A stretch of DNA of 64,000 bases from the NCBI GenBank assembly GCA_050246475.1, contig JBFWVZ010000007.1:58678-122677 (forward strand), in the 5' to 3' direction. Below the pieces are notes generated by a model. That model had not been told where the DNA came from and searched no databases. It saw only the letters and a program-made list of their open reading frames with translations. Source of the stretch: CADEEL01 sp050246475. Lineage in GTDB: Bacteria > Pseudomonadota > Alphaproteobacteria > Caulobacterales > Aquidulcibacteraceae. A program made the position numbers and the translations under genes. Shown in pieces: positions 52,890-61,414 of this stretch; the first letter of the stretch is position 1; each line of letters starts with the position of its first letter.

Positions 52890-53423
52890 TCAGCCCGCGC
52901 GGCGGACGAAGACAAGCAACGTCTGCCCCGCGCCGCCTTCGGCGGGAAGCAGAAGCTGCAGTTCAGGGCCGACGGCGGCGTAGCTCATCGCCGCCGTGCC
53001 GGTGCGCCCGCACGTGTAAACCAGCGCGACAGGCGGGCCCTCATCGAGGCGCGCGCTGAAGCGATCCGCGCTTGCGTCCGCGGCGCCGCGCGCCGACGCG
53101 AAATCGAATGTCTGGCCGGCTTCGCTCTCGCCGATGCGGACGCTCTGCCAGCGTTGATCGGTCCATTCCGGCGCGCCGCCACGTTGCTCGACGCGCGTGA
53201 GATCGTATGTGCCCGGTGCGATGGGCCCGCCGAGCAGCGCCGTTTGCGGCGGCGCCGTCGCGACGCCGACGGCGGGCGCGACCGAAACGGCCGGATTGAT
53301 CGCGACATCATTGCACGCGACCGGCGCTTGCGGCGTGGGCGACGGCGCGCCGGGCGCCTGCGAGGATTGCCCGCACGCCGCGACGCTCAAGAGCAGCACG
53401 GCAACGAATGCGCTTCGGATCAT
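52890..53423 (-). CDS. Hypothetical lipoprotein
   Basis: This 177-residue protein has a lipobox (SVAAC near residue 15), a Pro/Ala-rich linker and a beta-rich C-terminal part with no recognised domain. The ATG at 53423 is one base after the stop of the enoyl-CoA hydratase gene, with GGAGG in the end of that gene, so the two are co-transcribed. A longer upstream frame is a shadow of the hydratase gene. Confidence 0.7.
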   Translation of the reverse strand: MIRSAFVAVLLLSVAACGQSSQAPGAPSPTPQAPVACNDVAINPAVSVAPAVGVATAPPQTALLGGPIAPGTYDLTRVEQRGGAPEWTDQRWQSVRIGESEAGQTFDFASARGAADASADRFSARLDEGPPVALVYTCGRTGTAAMSYAAVGPELQLLLPAEGGAGQTLLVFVRRAG

Positions 53424-53424
53424 T

Positions 53425-54225
53425 CTATCCTCCGGTGAAATTCGCTGGACGTTTTTCCAGCAGCGCCGCGACGCCTTCGTGGTGATCGCTGGTGTGGTGC
53501 ATGAGCGCCTGGCCCGCGGCCGAGAGTTCAAGCACCGTGTCGTACGTGGTGGTCTGCCCCGTGCGCAGCAGCGTCTTTGCCAGACGCAATGCATGCGGCG
53601 GTTGCTGCGCGATCTTCTCCGCCATCGCTTGCGCTTCGGCCTTCAAGGATTCCGCGGAGACGACGCGCGAGACAAGGCCCCAGCGCTCCGCGGTGTGTGC
53701 ATCGATCACCTCGCCGGTGAAGAGCAGCTCCGCCGCGCGGCTCATGCCGATGGTGCGCGGGAGCAACCACGCGCCGCCGTCGCCGGGGATGAGGCCGAGC
53801 TTCAGAAACGTGACGCCGAACTTCGCGTTGTCGGCGGCGATGCGCATGTCGGCCATGCAGGCGACGTCGCAGCCAAGCCCGATCGCCGGGCCGTTGACCG
53901 CCGCGATGCACGGCACTTCCAGATTATAGAGCGAGCGCACGATGCGGTGGATGTTGGTGCGGTAGGCTTCGCGCACCTCGGCGGGCGAACCGCCGAACGC
54001 GCCCGTGCGCTCCTTCATCGCCTTGACGTTGCCGCCCGCGGAGAACGCGCGCCCTTCGCCCGTCAGGATCACGCAGCGGATCGCGCGATCGGCGTTGATC
54101 TCGCTGCATTTGGCGACGAACGCATCGCCGTCGCCTTGCTCGCCGAGCGCATTCATAGCGTCGGGACGATTGATCGTGAGCGTGGCGATTGCGCCCGCGC
54201 GCTCCAGCTTCAGGAACTGACTCAT
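53425..54225 (-). CDS. Enoyl-CoA hydratase/isomerase family protein
   Basis: This 266-residue crotonase-fold protein has FSAGGNVKAMKERTG near 65, NGPAIGLGCDVACMADMR near 115 and GLIPGDGGAWLLPR near 143. The position of the second catalytic Glu appears as Asp (GDGG), which is also seen in some isomerase-type members. It precedes a lipoprotein gene in the same transcript. Confidence 0.9.
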   Translation of the reverse strand: MSQFLKLERAGAIATLTINRPDAMNALGEQGDGDAFVAKCSEINADRAIRCVILTGEGRAFSAGGNVKAMKERTGAFGGSPAEVREAYRTNIHRIVRSLYNLEVPCIAAVNGPAIGLGCDVACMADMRIAADNAKFGVTFLKLGLIPGDGGAWLLPRTIGMSRAAELLFTGEVIDAHTAERWGLVSRVVSAESLKAEAQAMAEKIAQQPPHALRLAKTLLRTGQTTTYDTVLELSAAGQALMHHTSDHHEGVAALLEKRPANFTGG

Positions 54226-54252
54226 CGGGCGCGTTTGTAGCCCGCTTCGGCT

Positions 54253-54744
54253 CTACAGCAAGGGCGCCTCGCCGCGCTCCAAGCCCAACAAAAACCGCTT
54301 TCGATCCAATCCGCCCCCGAAACCAGTGAGCGAGCCGTCCGCTCCAATGACACGATGGCAAGGAATGATGATGCAGATCGGGTTGCGCCCGTTGGCCGCG
54401 CCCACGGCGCGCATCGCCTGGGGCAACCCGACCTTGGCGGCGATCTGGCCGTAGCTGGTGGTGCGCCCGTAGGGGATGGCCTGGAGCGCGCGCCACACCT
54501 TGCGTTGAAACTCGGTGCCGCGCGGGGCGACGGGGATCGTGAATCTCTTGAGCGTTCCGGCGAAGAATTGATCGAGCTCGCGGCGCGCCTGATCGAGCAC
54601 GGCATCCTTGCCGCCCTTCTTTTCCTTGTGCGCGTTGTGCGCCATCCCGCGTTCGTAATCCTCGAACTCGCAGGCGATGAGCGCGCCGTCTTCGCTGGCG
54701 ATGTAGAGATCGCCGACAGGGCTTTTGACGATGGCGGTGTTCAT
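54253..54744 (-). CDS. ogt: Methylated-DNA--protein-cysteine methyltransferase
   Basis: This 163-residue suicide enzyme removes alkyl groups from O6-alkylguanine in DNA. The active site ICIIIPCHRVIGADGSL near residue 125 holds the acceptor Cys in PCHR, and the HTH with RTTSYGQIAAKVG near 95 binds DNA. It overlaps the Ada-AlkA gene by four bases (ATGA), so the two repair proteins are made together. Confidence 0.93.
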   Translation of the reverse strand: MNTAIVKSPVGDLYIASEDGALIACEFEDYERGMAHNAHKEKKGGKDAVLDQARRELDQFFAGTLKRFTIPVAPRGTEFQRKVWRALQAIPYGRTTSYGQIAAKVGLPQAMRAVGAANGRNPICIIIPCHRVIGADGSLTGFGGGLDRKRFLLGLERGEAPLL

Positions 54745-56180
54745 GCGGCTTGCCTTTCGGATTTGGGTTTGACCGGCCGGCGCCAGAGGCGCGCGGCGGC
54801 GTAGGCGCGCCAGGGGCGCCAGATTTCGTTGGTGTGTTTTAATTCGCCGTCGAACGCCGCGCGGAGCGCGCTATCGCCAAGCGGAAATGCGTCTGGATCG
54901 CCGAGCGCGCGCAGCGCCACGTATTCGATCGTCCACGGACCGATGCCGGCAATCTCGCTCAAGCCCGCACGGCCAACCGAAACGGCGCCGCGTGCGAGCT
55001 TCAGTCTTCCCTCCGCCACCGCTTCCGCGACGCGTTTGAGCGTCGCGGCGCGCGCGGCGGGCTGGCCGAGCGAGGCCAGCTGATCGACGCTGGCTTCGGC
55101 AAGGCGTTGCGGCGTGGGGAAGAGACGATTGAGGCCTTCGATCTCCGTCTCGATCGGCGCGCCGAATTGCTGGACGAGCCGCGCGACAATCGTCGTGGCG
55201 GCCTTCACCGTCACTTGCTGGCCAATAACGGCGCGCACTGCGAGCTCGAACGGATCGAGCGCGCCGGGAAGCCGCACAATCGGGTCTTTTTTGACGTCCG
55301 CCGCGAAGTCGCCTCGCGCTAAGAAAGCGTTGATCGCTTCGATATCGGCGTCGAGATCGAGCATCCCGCGCACAGCCGCGATGATCGCGCGGAAGGCAGG
55401 CACCAGACCGTCTGACAATGTGAGCTTCGGCGCGTCGCCAGTGAGATCGAGCGTGAGCCAGCCCTTGTGCGCGCCCGACTGGTAGGTGCGCGTCCACACG
55501 CCGGGCTTGGGCGAAAGCTCCATGCCCGCGACGCCGCGCAGCGCGAGGTGCGCGAAGGGGGCCTTGCCGTCGAATGCGCCGCGCGGCGCGAGCGTAAACG
55601 TGAGGCCCGAATCTTTCGCCTTGCCGCGCCCGCGCACGCGCGAAGGCGCCATCGAATAACGTTCCAGGAAAAGCGCATTGAAGCGCCGCACGCTTTGGAA
55701 ACCCGACGCAAACGCAATCTGTGTCATGGAGAGGTCGGTTTCTTTGAGCAGGCGCTTCGCAGTGAGCAAACGGTGCGTCTGCGCGATTTCGACCGGCGCG
55801 GCCCCGAACGTCTTGAGCATCACGCGCCGCAAATGGCGCCCGGTGACGCCGAGATCGGCGGCGAGCTCTTCAAGTCCCTGCTCTTCGAGCGCGCCCGCTT
55901 CGATGCGTTTGACCGCGTCGTGCGCGAGGCGCTCGGCCGCGTCGATGGGCGCAGCTCCCGGCGCGCATTCGGGACGGCAGAGGAGACATGGGCGGAAGCC
56001 CGCCTTCTCCGCGGCGGCGGCGGAAGCGTGGAAGGTGCGGTTCTCGCGCTTTGGCGTGCGCGCGGGGCAGACACAGCGGCAGTAAATCCCGGTGGATGTG
56101 ACCCCAATGAAGAAGAGGCCGTCATAGCGCCGGTCCTTGGCGTCGCAGGCGGCGTGGGCGGTGGCGGGATCAACGAACAT
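54741..56180 (-). CDS. Ada-AlkA fusion: alkylation-response regulator and 3-methyladenine glycosylase
   Basis: This protein of about 479 residues joins an Ada N-terminal domain, an AraC HTH and an AlkA glycosylase. The Ada zinc and methyl-acceptor cysteines are present in GIYCRCVCPAR (with one extra Cys) and CLLC. The HTH includes LAADLGVTGRHLRRV and MTQIAFASGFQSVRRFNALF. The AlkA part has AVIGQQVTVKAA and the HhH-GPD region LSEIAGIGPWTIEYVALRALGD with its catalytic Asp. No Ada C-terminal transferase domain is present; the neighbouring ogt supplies it. The start is set at the ATG at 56180; the frame is open to 56255 but with a weak TTG. Confidence 0.9.
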   Translation of the reverse strand: MFVDPATAHAACDAKDRRYDGLFFIGVTSTGIYCRCVCPARTPKRENRTFHASAAAAEKAGFRPCLLCRPECAPGAAPIDAAERLAHDAVKRIEAGALEEQGLEELAADLGVTGRHLRRVMLKTFGAAPVEIAQTHRLLTAKRLLKETDLSMTQIAFASGFQSVRRFNALFLERYSMAPSRVRGRGKAKDSGLTFTLAPRGAFDGKAPFAHLALRGVAGMELSPKPGVWTRTYQSGAHKGWLTLDLTGDAPKLTLSDGLVPAFRAIIAAVRGMLDLDADIEAINAFLARGDFAADVKKDPIVRLPGALDPFELAVRAVIGQQVTVKAATTIVARLVQQFGAPIETEIEGLNRLFPTPQRLAEASVDQLASLGQPAARAATLKRVAEAVAEGRLKLARGAVSVGRAGLSEIAGIGPWTIEYVALRALGDPDAFPLGDSALRAAFDGELKHTNEIWRPWRAYAAARLWRRPVKPKSERQAA

Positions 56181-56347
56181 GAGCCCAATATGGCCGCTTT
56201 CGGCCCGCCCGTCTCGCCGGAATCGGACCTCGTCATGGCGCGGCTTCAGGCGCAAAGCCCAGCTTAGAAGCGGAGCCGCGCCGAAGGCCAGAGCCGGCCT
56301 TCAAGCCCAACCCGGCCGGCCCTCATGTCTTATGGTTGCGTTGGCGG

Positions 56348-57484
56348 TTACGCCGCCATCGAGATGTCGCCGTAGCGCTTGAGGTGGTGATCGACGTTGC
56401 CGAATTGGCTGTCGATGATCGTCACGCGCTTGAAATAGTGCCCAACGCGCATTTCGTCCGTCACGCCCATGCCGCCGTGAATCTGCACGGCTGCTTGGCC
56501 GCAGAAGCGCCCGGCGCGGCCGACTTGGACTTTCGCGGCGGCGGCGGCCTTGCCGCGCTCATCGGCGCTTTCGCCCATTTTGAGCGCCGCCATGTACGCC
56601 ATCGAGACGGATTGCTCGGTGGCCATGAACATATCGACCATGCGGTGCTGCAGCACTTGGAAGCTCGCGATCGGCACGCCGAATTGCTTGCGCTGCTTGG
56701 CGTATTCGAGCGTGAGCGAATGCATCATGCGCATGCAGCCGACGCCTTCGGCGGCGAGCGCGGCGATGGCTTCATCCGTCACCTGCTCGACGAGCGGCAA
56801 GGCGCCGTCCACCTTGCCGATCACGGCGTCTGCGCCCACGGAGACGTTCTCAAAATAGACTTCCGAAGCGCGGAAGCCGTCCACCGTTGGATAATCGCGG
56901 GTCGTCACGCCCTTGGCGTTCTTCGGCACGATGAAGAGGCTGACGCCCTTCTCGTCGCGCTGGCCGCCGGCCGTGCGCGCCGTGACGATGAGATGATCGG
57001 CCTGCGGCGCGCCGATGACGACGGCCTTGTGCCCGTTCAGCGAATAGCCGGCGCCTTCTTTCTTCGCCGTCGTGGTGAGGTCGGCGAGATTGAAGCGGCC
57101 CTTGGGCTCGGCATAGGCGAAGGCGAAGACGCGGCTGCCGTCCGCGATGGCGGCGATGTGCTCGCTCTGCTGCGCGTCCGTCCCGCCGTGCTTCAAGAAC
57201 CCGCCGCCAAGGACGACCGTCTGCAGATAAGGCTCGGTGACGAGCGCCTTGCCGAACTCCTCCATGACGACGAGCACGTCGATCGGCCCGCCGCCCAAGC
57301 CGCCATGCGCTTCCGGCAGCGGCGCGGCGAGGAGGCCCATCTCGGCGAACGTCGCCCAATTCCTTTTCCAGGCGTCGTCGGATTTGAGCATCGCGCGGCG
57401 CTTGTCGAAGTCATATTCGGCGGCGACGAACTTCGCGATCGAGTCGCGGAGCATGTTTTGTTCGTCGGTGAAGTTGAAATCCAT
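56348..57484 (-). CDS. Acyl-CoA dehydrogenase, small-subunit (PimD-like) type
   Basis: This 378-residue protein has the opening MDFNFTDEQNMLRDSIAKF and the C-terminal VQIHGGMGVTDEMRVGHYFKR, which are typical of the PimD-like small-subunit branch. The expected substrate-binding and FAD-binding residues (FAYAEPKGRFNL, where usual enzymes have TEPxAGSD) are altered, as is common in these partners. It may pair with one of the two large-subunit-type proteins at 51105 and 60139. Confidence 0.88.
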   Translation of the reverse strand: MDFNFTDEQNMLRDSIAKFVAAEYDFDKRRAMLKSDDAWKRNWATFAEMGLLAAPLPEAHGGLGGGPIDVLVVMEEFGKALVTEPYLQTVVLGGGFLKHGGTDAQQSEHIAAIADGSRVFAFAYAEPKGRFNLADLTTTAKKEGAGYSLNGHKAVVIGAPQADHLIVTARTAGGQRDEKGVSLFIVPKNAKGVTTRDYPTVDGFRASEVYFENVSVGADAVIGKVDGALPLVEQVTDEAIAALAAEGVGCMRMMHSLTLEYAKQRKQFGVPIASFQVLQHRMVDMFMATEQSVSMAYMAALKMGESADERGKAAAAAKVQVGRAGRFCGQAAVQIHGGMGVTDEMRVGHYFKRVTIIDSQFGNVDHHLKRYGDISMAA

Positions 57485-57561
57485 CGGGCGCTTCCTCTGT
57501 TCAGGGCCTCTCTTAGAGACAGGCGCGCCCGGCGCAAGATGACGCCAAGGTCAACGCCGAT

Positions 57562-59280
57562 TTAGTCGCGCCGCCCGAAGATGAGGTCGAGAAGGTTGAA
57601 GCCGCGCCTTGGGGATGGAGGCTTTGCCCGGATAGGCGCCATGACGGGCGGCAACGCCAGCGAGGGCGCGGCGGGAGATGTGCGCGGCGGCGGTCTCCGC
57701 GGCGGGGGCTGTTGCGGGCGCTGCGGGGGCGGGCGCAGGATATCGCGCACGCGCGCGGCCACCGCCTCGGCATTGCCGTTCCAGACGATGTGGTTCTTGC
57801 CGCGGATGAGCGGCAGTTTCGACAGATCGGGCTGGCCCACCATCACGGGCACGACGCGCTTGGAGCCGTTCACCTCGAACCCGAGCGCGGTGTTGATCTC
57901 CGCGACCGGCCAATCCTTCGTGGTGGAGTTCGAGGAGACGATGGCGATCACCGTGCGCGCGGCGCCCAAGGCCGTGTTGATCTTCTTGGTGAAGTTCTCG
58001 CCCCAGGCGATGTGGGGCTCGTCGAGGAAGGCCTTCAGCCCCATACGCTGCAGCGCTTCATAGATCGGCCGCGCGATCGCTTCCTTATCCTCACTCGCGT
58101 GTGAGATGAAGATTTCAAAGTCATCGGCGCCGAACACCATCGCGCGCACGAACTTCGATGGGTTCGGATCGAGATCGAGCAGCCGCGCGCAGAGTTTCAG
58201 GAAGACCGGATCGCCAGGGCCGCGCACCATTTTTATGTAGGCGAGCTCGCCATAGACGATGTTGCGGTAGGCCGCGCCCGGCACGGGCGGCGCCGCGCCG
58301 GGCCTCCCCCTGAGCTTCATGCCGCGATGTTGCGCGAAATGATCGATGCCCGCGGCGTCGAGCCCATGCTTCCGCCATGCATGCAGCATGGCGCGCACGC
58401 GGCGGATGCGCTTGCGCTCCACGTTTACGTGCTGATTGACGGTAAGACCCGTCACGTTCTGGCGGACGCTCTTCGATTGGAGGCGCACTTTGCGCAGATT
58501 GATGGTGAAGCCCGCGCTCTCGATCGCGCGTTCTAGCGCCTCGCCGGGGCGCACGCGCAGGCTCGGCCCCTCCGCCTGCTCCCGGATGGCGACGGCGGGC
58601 GGAAAGAGAGCGGCGTTCGTCGAGAAGGTGATGTCGTCCGCGTAGCGCGAGTAGCGGAGATTGTGATCCTTCGCGAGGCGCGTGAGGCGGCGATCGAGCG
58701 CGGCCGCGATAAAGTTCGAGAGCGCGGGCGAAGTGGGCGCGCCTTGGGGCAAGCCGTTCCGCAGCGTGCAGATTTGCGCAAGCACGGTCGCGGCGCCCGG
58801 CCCGCAGCGAAAAGGCGCCGCCATGAAGAGCCCGCGGATGCGCCCGAAATTGATGCTCGGGAAAAAGTCTTCGAGATCGACGTTCAAGACGAGGCGCTGG
58901 GCGGCGTGGCTCTTGGCGTTCGAGAGCACGCTCCGTTCACGGATGAAGCCGTGCGCGCTGGGGTGGGCGTCGTATGCCGCCTGGATGTATGGGCAGAGAT
59001 AACGCTGCATCTGCCGCACAAGGCCGCTCGGCGCATCGATGCGGCGCATGCCGCCGCCGCGCTTCGGGATCTCGAACGTGCGATAACGCTGCGCGTCGGG
59101 CGCCTTGTAGAGCGCGTAGGTCATCGCGCCGTGATCGACATCAAGAAAGCGCGATACATCGTACGAATTGTGGAGCGGGCGCCCGTCGAGCAGCAGGGCT
59201 GGCGGGCGCTCTTCGAGCGTTTGAGGCCGATCGGGCTTCACGGGTTCGTCGCCGCCCGCACTGCCTGAAGGAGGAAGCAT
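57562..59280 (-). CDS. Retron-type reverse transcriptase fused to a TIR domain
   Basis: This 572-residue protein is a retron-like RT with a C-terminal TIR effector. RT hallmarks are the retron motif NAxxH (NAKSH at 121-125), VDLEDFFPSI, NGLPQGAPTSP, the catalytic YADD at 213-216, and the retron VTG motif (NVTGLTVNQ at 275-283). The TIR domain starts at FEIFISHASEDKE near 388 and has its likely catalytic Glu461 in WPVAEINTALG, so NAD cleavage is expected. After about 515 it ends in a Pro/Arg-rich tail with the last residues GFNLLDLIFG. RT-TIR fusions are known among defence retrons. The ATG at 59280 has GAGGG in front. A hairpin at 59294-59330 directly upstream may be part of the msr-msd RNA. 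Confidence 0.9.
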   Translation of the reverse strand: MLPPSGSAGGDEPVKPDRPQTLEERPPALLLDGRPLHNSYDVSRFLDVDHGAMTYALYKAPDAQRYRTFEIPKRGGGMRRIDAPSGLVRQMQRYLCPYIQAAYDAHPSAHGFIRERSVLSNAKSHAAQRLVLNVDLEDFFPSINFGRIRGLFMAAPFRCGPGAATVLAQICTLRNGLPQGAPTSPALSNFIAAALDRRLTRLAKDHNLRYSRYADDITFSTNAALFPPAVAIREQAEGPSLRVRPGEALERAIESAGFTINLRKVRLQSKSVRQNVTGLTVNQHVNVERKRIRRVRAMLHAWRKHGLDAAGIDHFAQHRGMKLRGRPGAAPPVPGAAYRNIVYGELAYIKMVRGPGDPVFLKLCARLLDLDPNPSKFVRAMVFGADDFEIFISHASEDKEAIARPIYEALQRMGLKAFLDEPHIAWGENFTKKINTALGAARTVIAIVSSNSTTKDWPVAEINTALGFEVNGSKRVVPVMVGQPDLSKLPLIRGKNHIVWNGNAEAVAARVRDILRPPPQRPQQPPPRRPPPRTSPAAPSLALPPVMAPIRAKPPSPRRGFNLLDLIFGRRD

Positions 59281-59293
59281 CCCGTCCCTCGCA

Positions 59294-59330
59294 CCTTAGC
59301 TGGAGTGGGCCTTTAGGCCCACTCCTAAAG
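59294..59330 (-). ncRNA. Retron ncRNA hairpin candidate (part of msr-msd)
   Basis: On the minus strand this forms a 10-bp perfect stem (GGAGTGGGCC with GGCCCACTCC) with a TAAA loop, extended by five outer pairs (CTTTA with TAAGG) after a three-base AGC bulge. It ends 14 bases before the RT start codon, where retron msd hairpins usually are. The full RNA boundaries and a1/a2 arms are not clear; only about 140 bases separate the RT from the AlkD-like gene. Confidence 0.45.
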
Positions 59331-59422
59331 ATCGACGTTTGTTGTTCCGCCGCAGGATCGACAGCGGACGTAGAAGGACAGGATGCCTCTGCCTTAAGTT
59401 CAGCGCGGCGCGCTCGGGCGTG

Positions 59423-60138
59423 TCAATCTCTTGCGCTCTTTCGCGCGCGCGGCCGCGCAGCGCGAGGCGTTCGCGCAACAGCGTGGGGCTTGGGATTCTT
59501 CACGCCGGTGCGCAATTTGTTGCGCACTTCGCGCAGCACGCGGGCGGGCAAGCGCGTTTCGTTCGCCTGGATGTAGCGCTCCACCGCGTTCGGATCGCGC
59601 ACGGCCAATGCGCGCAGCGCCCATGACATAGCTTTAATGATCATGTCGTCCCGATCAGCGACGAAGCGATCGCACATCGCCAGCGTCCGCGCCGCATCGC
59701 CGCCGCCGCCATGCGATCTGACGTTGAGCGGCACAGTGGAGACGAGCGCGAGCCGGCGAAGCCATGTGTGGAGGAGCGCGCGAGCTTCGCGAAATAAGCG
59801 TCGCTCACCTGCCCTGCGCGCCACGCGCGCCCGGAGACGAGCATCAGCGTATCGACATCGCTCCAGTCATCGAGGTGCGCCGCCAGCGCATCGAGATCGC
59901 GCGCCCGCACAGCGGCGAGCGCGGCCTTGTGGTTCACAACAATCAGGAACGCCGTGATGCGAAAGCCTAGCCGCTCGTGCGCCGAGAGGGCGATCGCGAC
60001 GGAGAGAATCTCGGCGCCTGACGCATCGCGCCTGTCTCGCGCGTAGTCGCGCGCGACTCGATGAATGGCCGCCGCATTGAGCGGGCGCGCGGCGGCGAGT
60101 TGTGCGGCGAGAGCCTCAGCCTCCCGCCGCGCGTTCAC
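59423..60138 (-). pseudogene. AlkD-like DNA alkylation repair gene, frameshifted
   Basis: Two overlapping minus-strand frames together read as one HEAT-repeat protein of the DNA alkylation repair family. The first (60138 down to about 59780) runs from MNARREAEALAAQL to WSDVDTLMLVSGRAWRAG and DAYFAKLA. The second (from about 59775 to 59423) carries on with LLHTWLRRLALVSTVPLN, then MIIKAMSWALRALAVRDP and LPARVLREVRNKL. The break lies in or next to an alternating GC run at 59775-59782. It may be a true inactivation or a sequencing error. It sits between an acyl-CoA dehydrogenase gene and the retron RT. Confidence 0.75.
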
Positions 60139-61332
60139 TTAAAGGCCCAGCACCATCTTCGCGATGATGTTGCGCTGGATCTCGTTCGAGCCGCCGTAGA
60201 TCGACGTCTTGCGCATGTTGAAATAATTGGGCGCAGCGTAGTGCGCGTAGTCGGGCCCGATCGGAAACTCGTTGCCGCCCACTTGCGGGAAACCGCGGAA
60301 GTAGGGCGCGGCGTAGTGATTGACCGCTTCGAGCGTGAGCTCCGTCAGGCGCTGCTGAATTTCCGTGCCCTTCACTTTGAGCAGCGAGCTTTCAACGCCC
60401 GGCCCCCGGCCCTGCTGCTCGTTGGCGAGCGTGCGCAGCTCCGTGAACTCAAGCGCCGTCAGATCGACCTCGAGCTCGGCGACCTTGCGGCGGAATTCCT
60501 TGTCTTCGATGAGCGGCTTGCCGTCATCGCCCAATTCCGTCTTCGCGATGCTCTTCAAGCGGCCGACAGCGTTCTTCGAACGCGCGACGCCCGCGATGCC
60601 GGAGCGCTCGTGCGCGAGCAGGAATTTCGCGCACGTCCAGCCCTTGTTCTCTTCGCCGACGAGATTGGCGACCGGCACTTCCACGTTGTCGAGGAAGACG
60701 TCGTTCACCTCATGGCCGCCGTCGAGCATAATGATGGGGCGCACCGAAACGCCGGGCGTCTTCATGTTGACGAGGATGAAGGAGATGCCCTCCTGCTTCT
60801 TCGCAGCGGGATCGGTGCGGCAGAGGAAGAAGCCCCAGTCCGCGTGCTGCGCGAGCGTCGTCCAGGTCTTCTGGCCGTTGAGGATATATTTGTCGCCTTG
60901 GCGCACAGCCGTGGTGCGCAGGCCGGCGAGATCGGAGCCGGCGCCGGGCTCCGAATAGCCCTGGCACCACCAATCCTCACCCGAAAGGATGCGCGGCAGA
61001 TAGTGCGCTTTCTGCTCGGGCGTGCCGAACGTGTAGATGACGGGCCCGACCATCGAGACGCCGAACGGCAGCGGCGGGATCGTCTCCGCGCGCGCGTTCT
61101 CTTCGTTCCAGATGTATTTCTGCGTGGGCGACCAGCCCGTGCCGCCGTACTCAACCGGCCAGGAGGGCGCCGCCCAGCCCTTCTTCCCGAGGATTTTGTG
61201 CCAGGCGAGGAAATCCTCCTTCGAGAGATCCTCACGCAGCTGACCTTTCAGATGCTTCGGGTAATTCTCATCGATGAATTTGCGGACCTCGTCGCGGAAA
61301 GCGACTTCCTCGGGCGTGAATTCGAGATTCAT
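60139..61332 (-). CDS. Acyl-CoA dehydrogenase, large-subunit (PimC-like) type
   Basis: This 397-residue protein is a paralogue of the one at 51105-52325. It has GYSEPGAGSDLAGLRT near residue 132, GQKTWTTLAQHADWGFFLCR, and the C-terminal SIYGGSNEIQRNIIAKMVLGL where Gly stands at the usual Glu position. It probably works as a heteromer with a small-subunit-type partner. It is likely transcribed with the AlkD-like gene, whose start is directly at its stop. Confidence 0.9.
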   Translation of the reverse strand: MNLEFTPEEVAFRDEVRKFIDENYPKHLKGQLREDLSKEDFLAWHKILGKKGWAAPSWPVEYGGTGWSPTQKYIWNEENARAETIPPLPFGVSMVGPVIYTFGTPEQKAHYLPRILSGEDWWCQGYSEPGAGSDLAGLRTTAVRQGDKYILNGQKTWTTLAQHADWGFFLCRTDPAAKKQEGISFILVNMKTPGVSVRPIIMLDGGHEVNDVFLDNVEVPVANLVGEENKGWTCAKFLLAHERSGIAGVARSKNAVGRLKSIAKTELGDDGKPLIEDKEFRRKVAELEVDLTALEFTELRTLANEQQGRGPGVESSLLKVKGTEIQQRLTELTLEAVNHYAAPYFRGFPQVGGNEFPIGPDYAHYAAPNYFNMRKTSIYGGSNEIQRNIIAKMVLGL

Positions 61333-61414
61333 CAGGCGTACTCGCGAATTGAAACGGGCGGACCGTAATACGATCCGCCCGCAAAAGCGATTGGCGCCTT
61401 AGCGGCAGCCGGCT

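Noticed and set aside
59294..59330. Hairpin as a rho-independent terminator of the AlkD-like gene
   Set aside because: No T-run follows on the minus strand, and the hairpin lies immediately before the RT start.
60061..61368. Plus-strand frame of 435 codons
   Set aside because: Antisense to the acyl-CoA dehydrogenase at 60139-61332.
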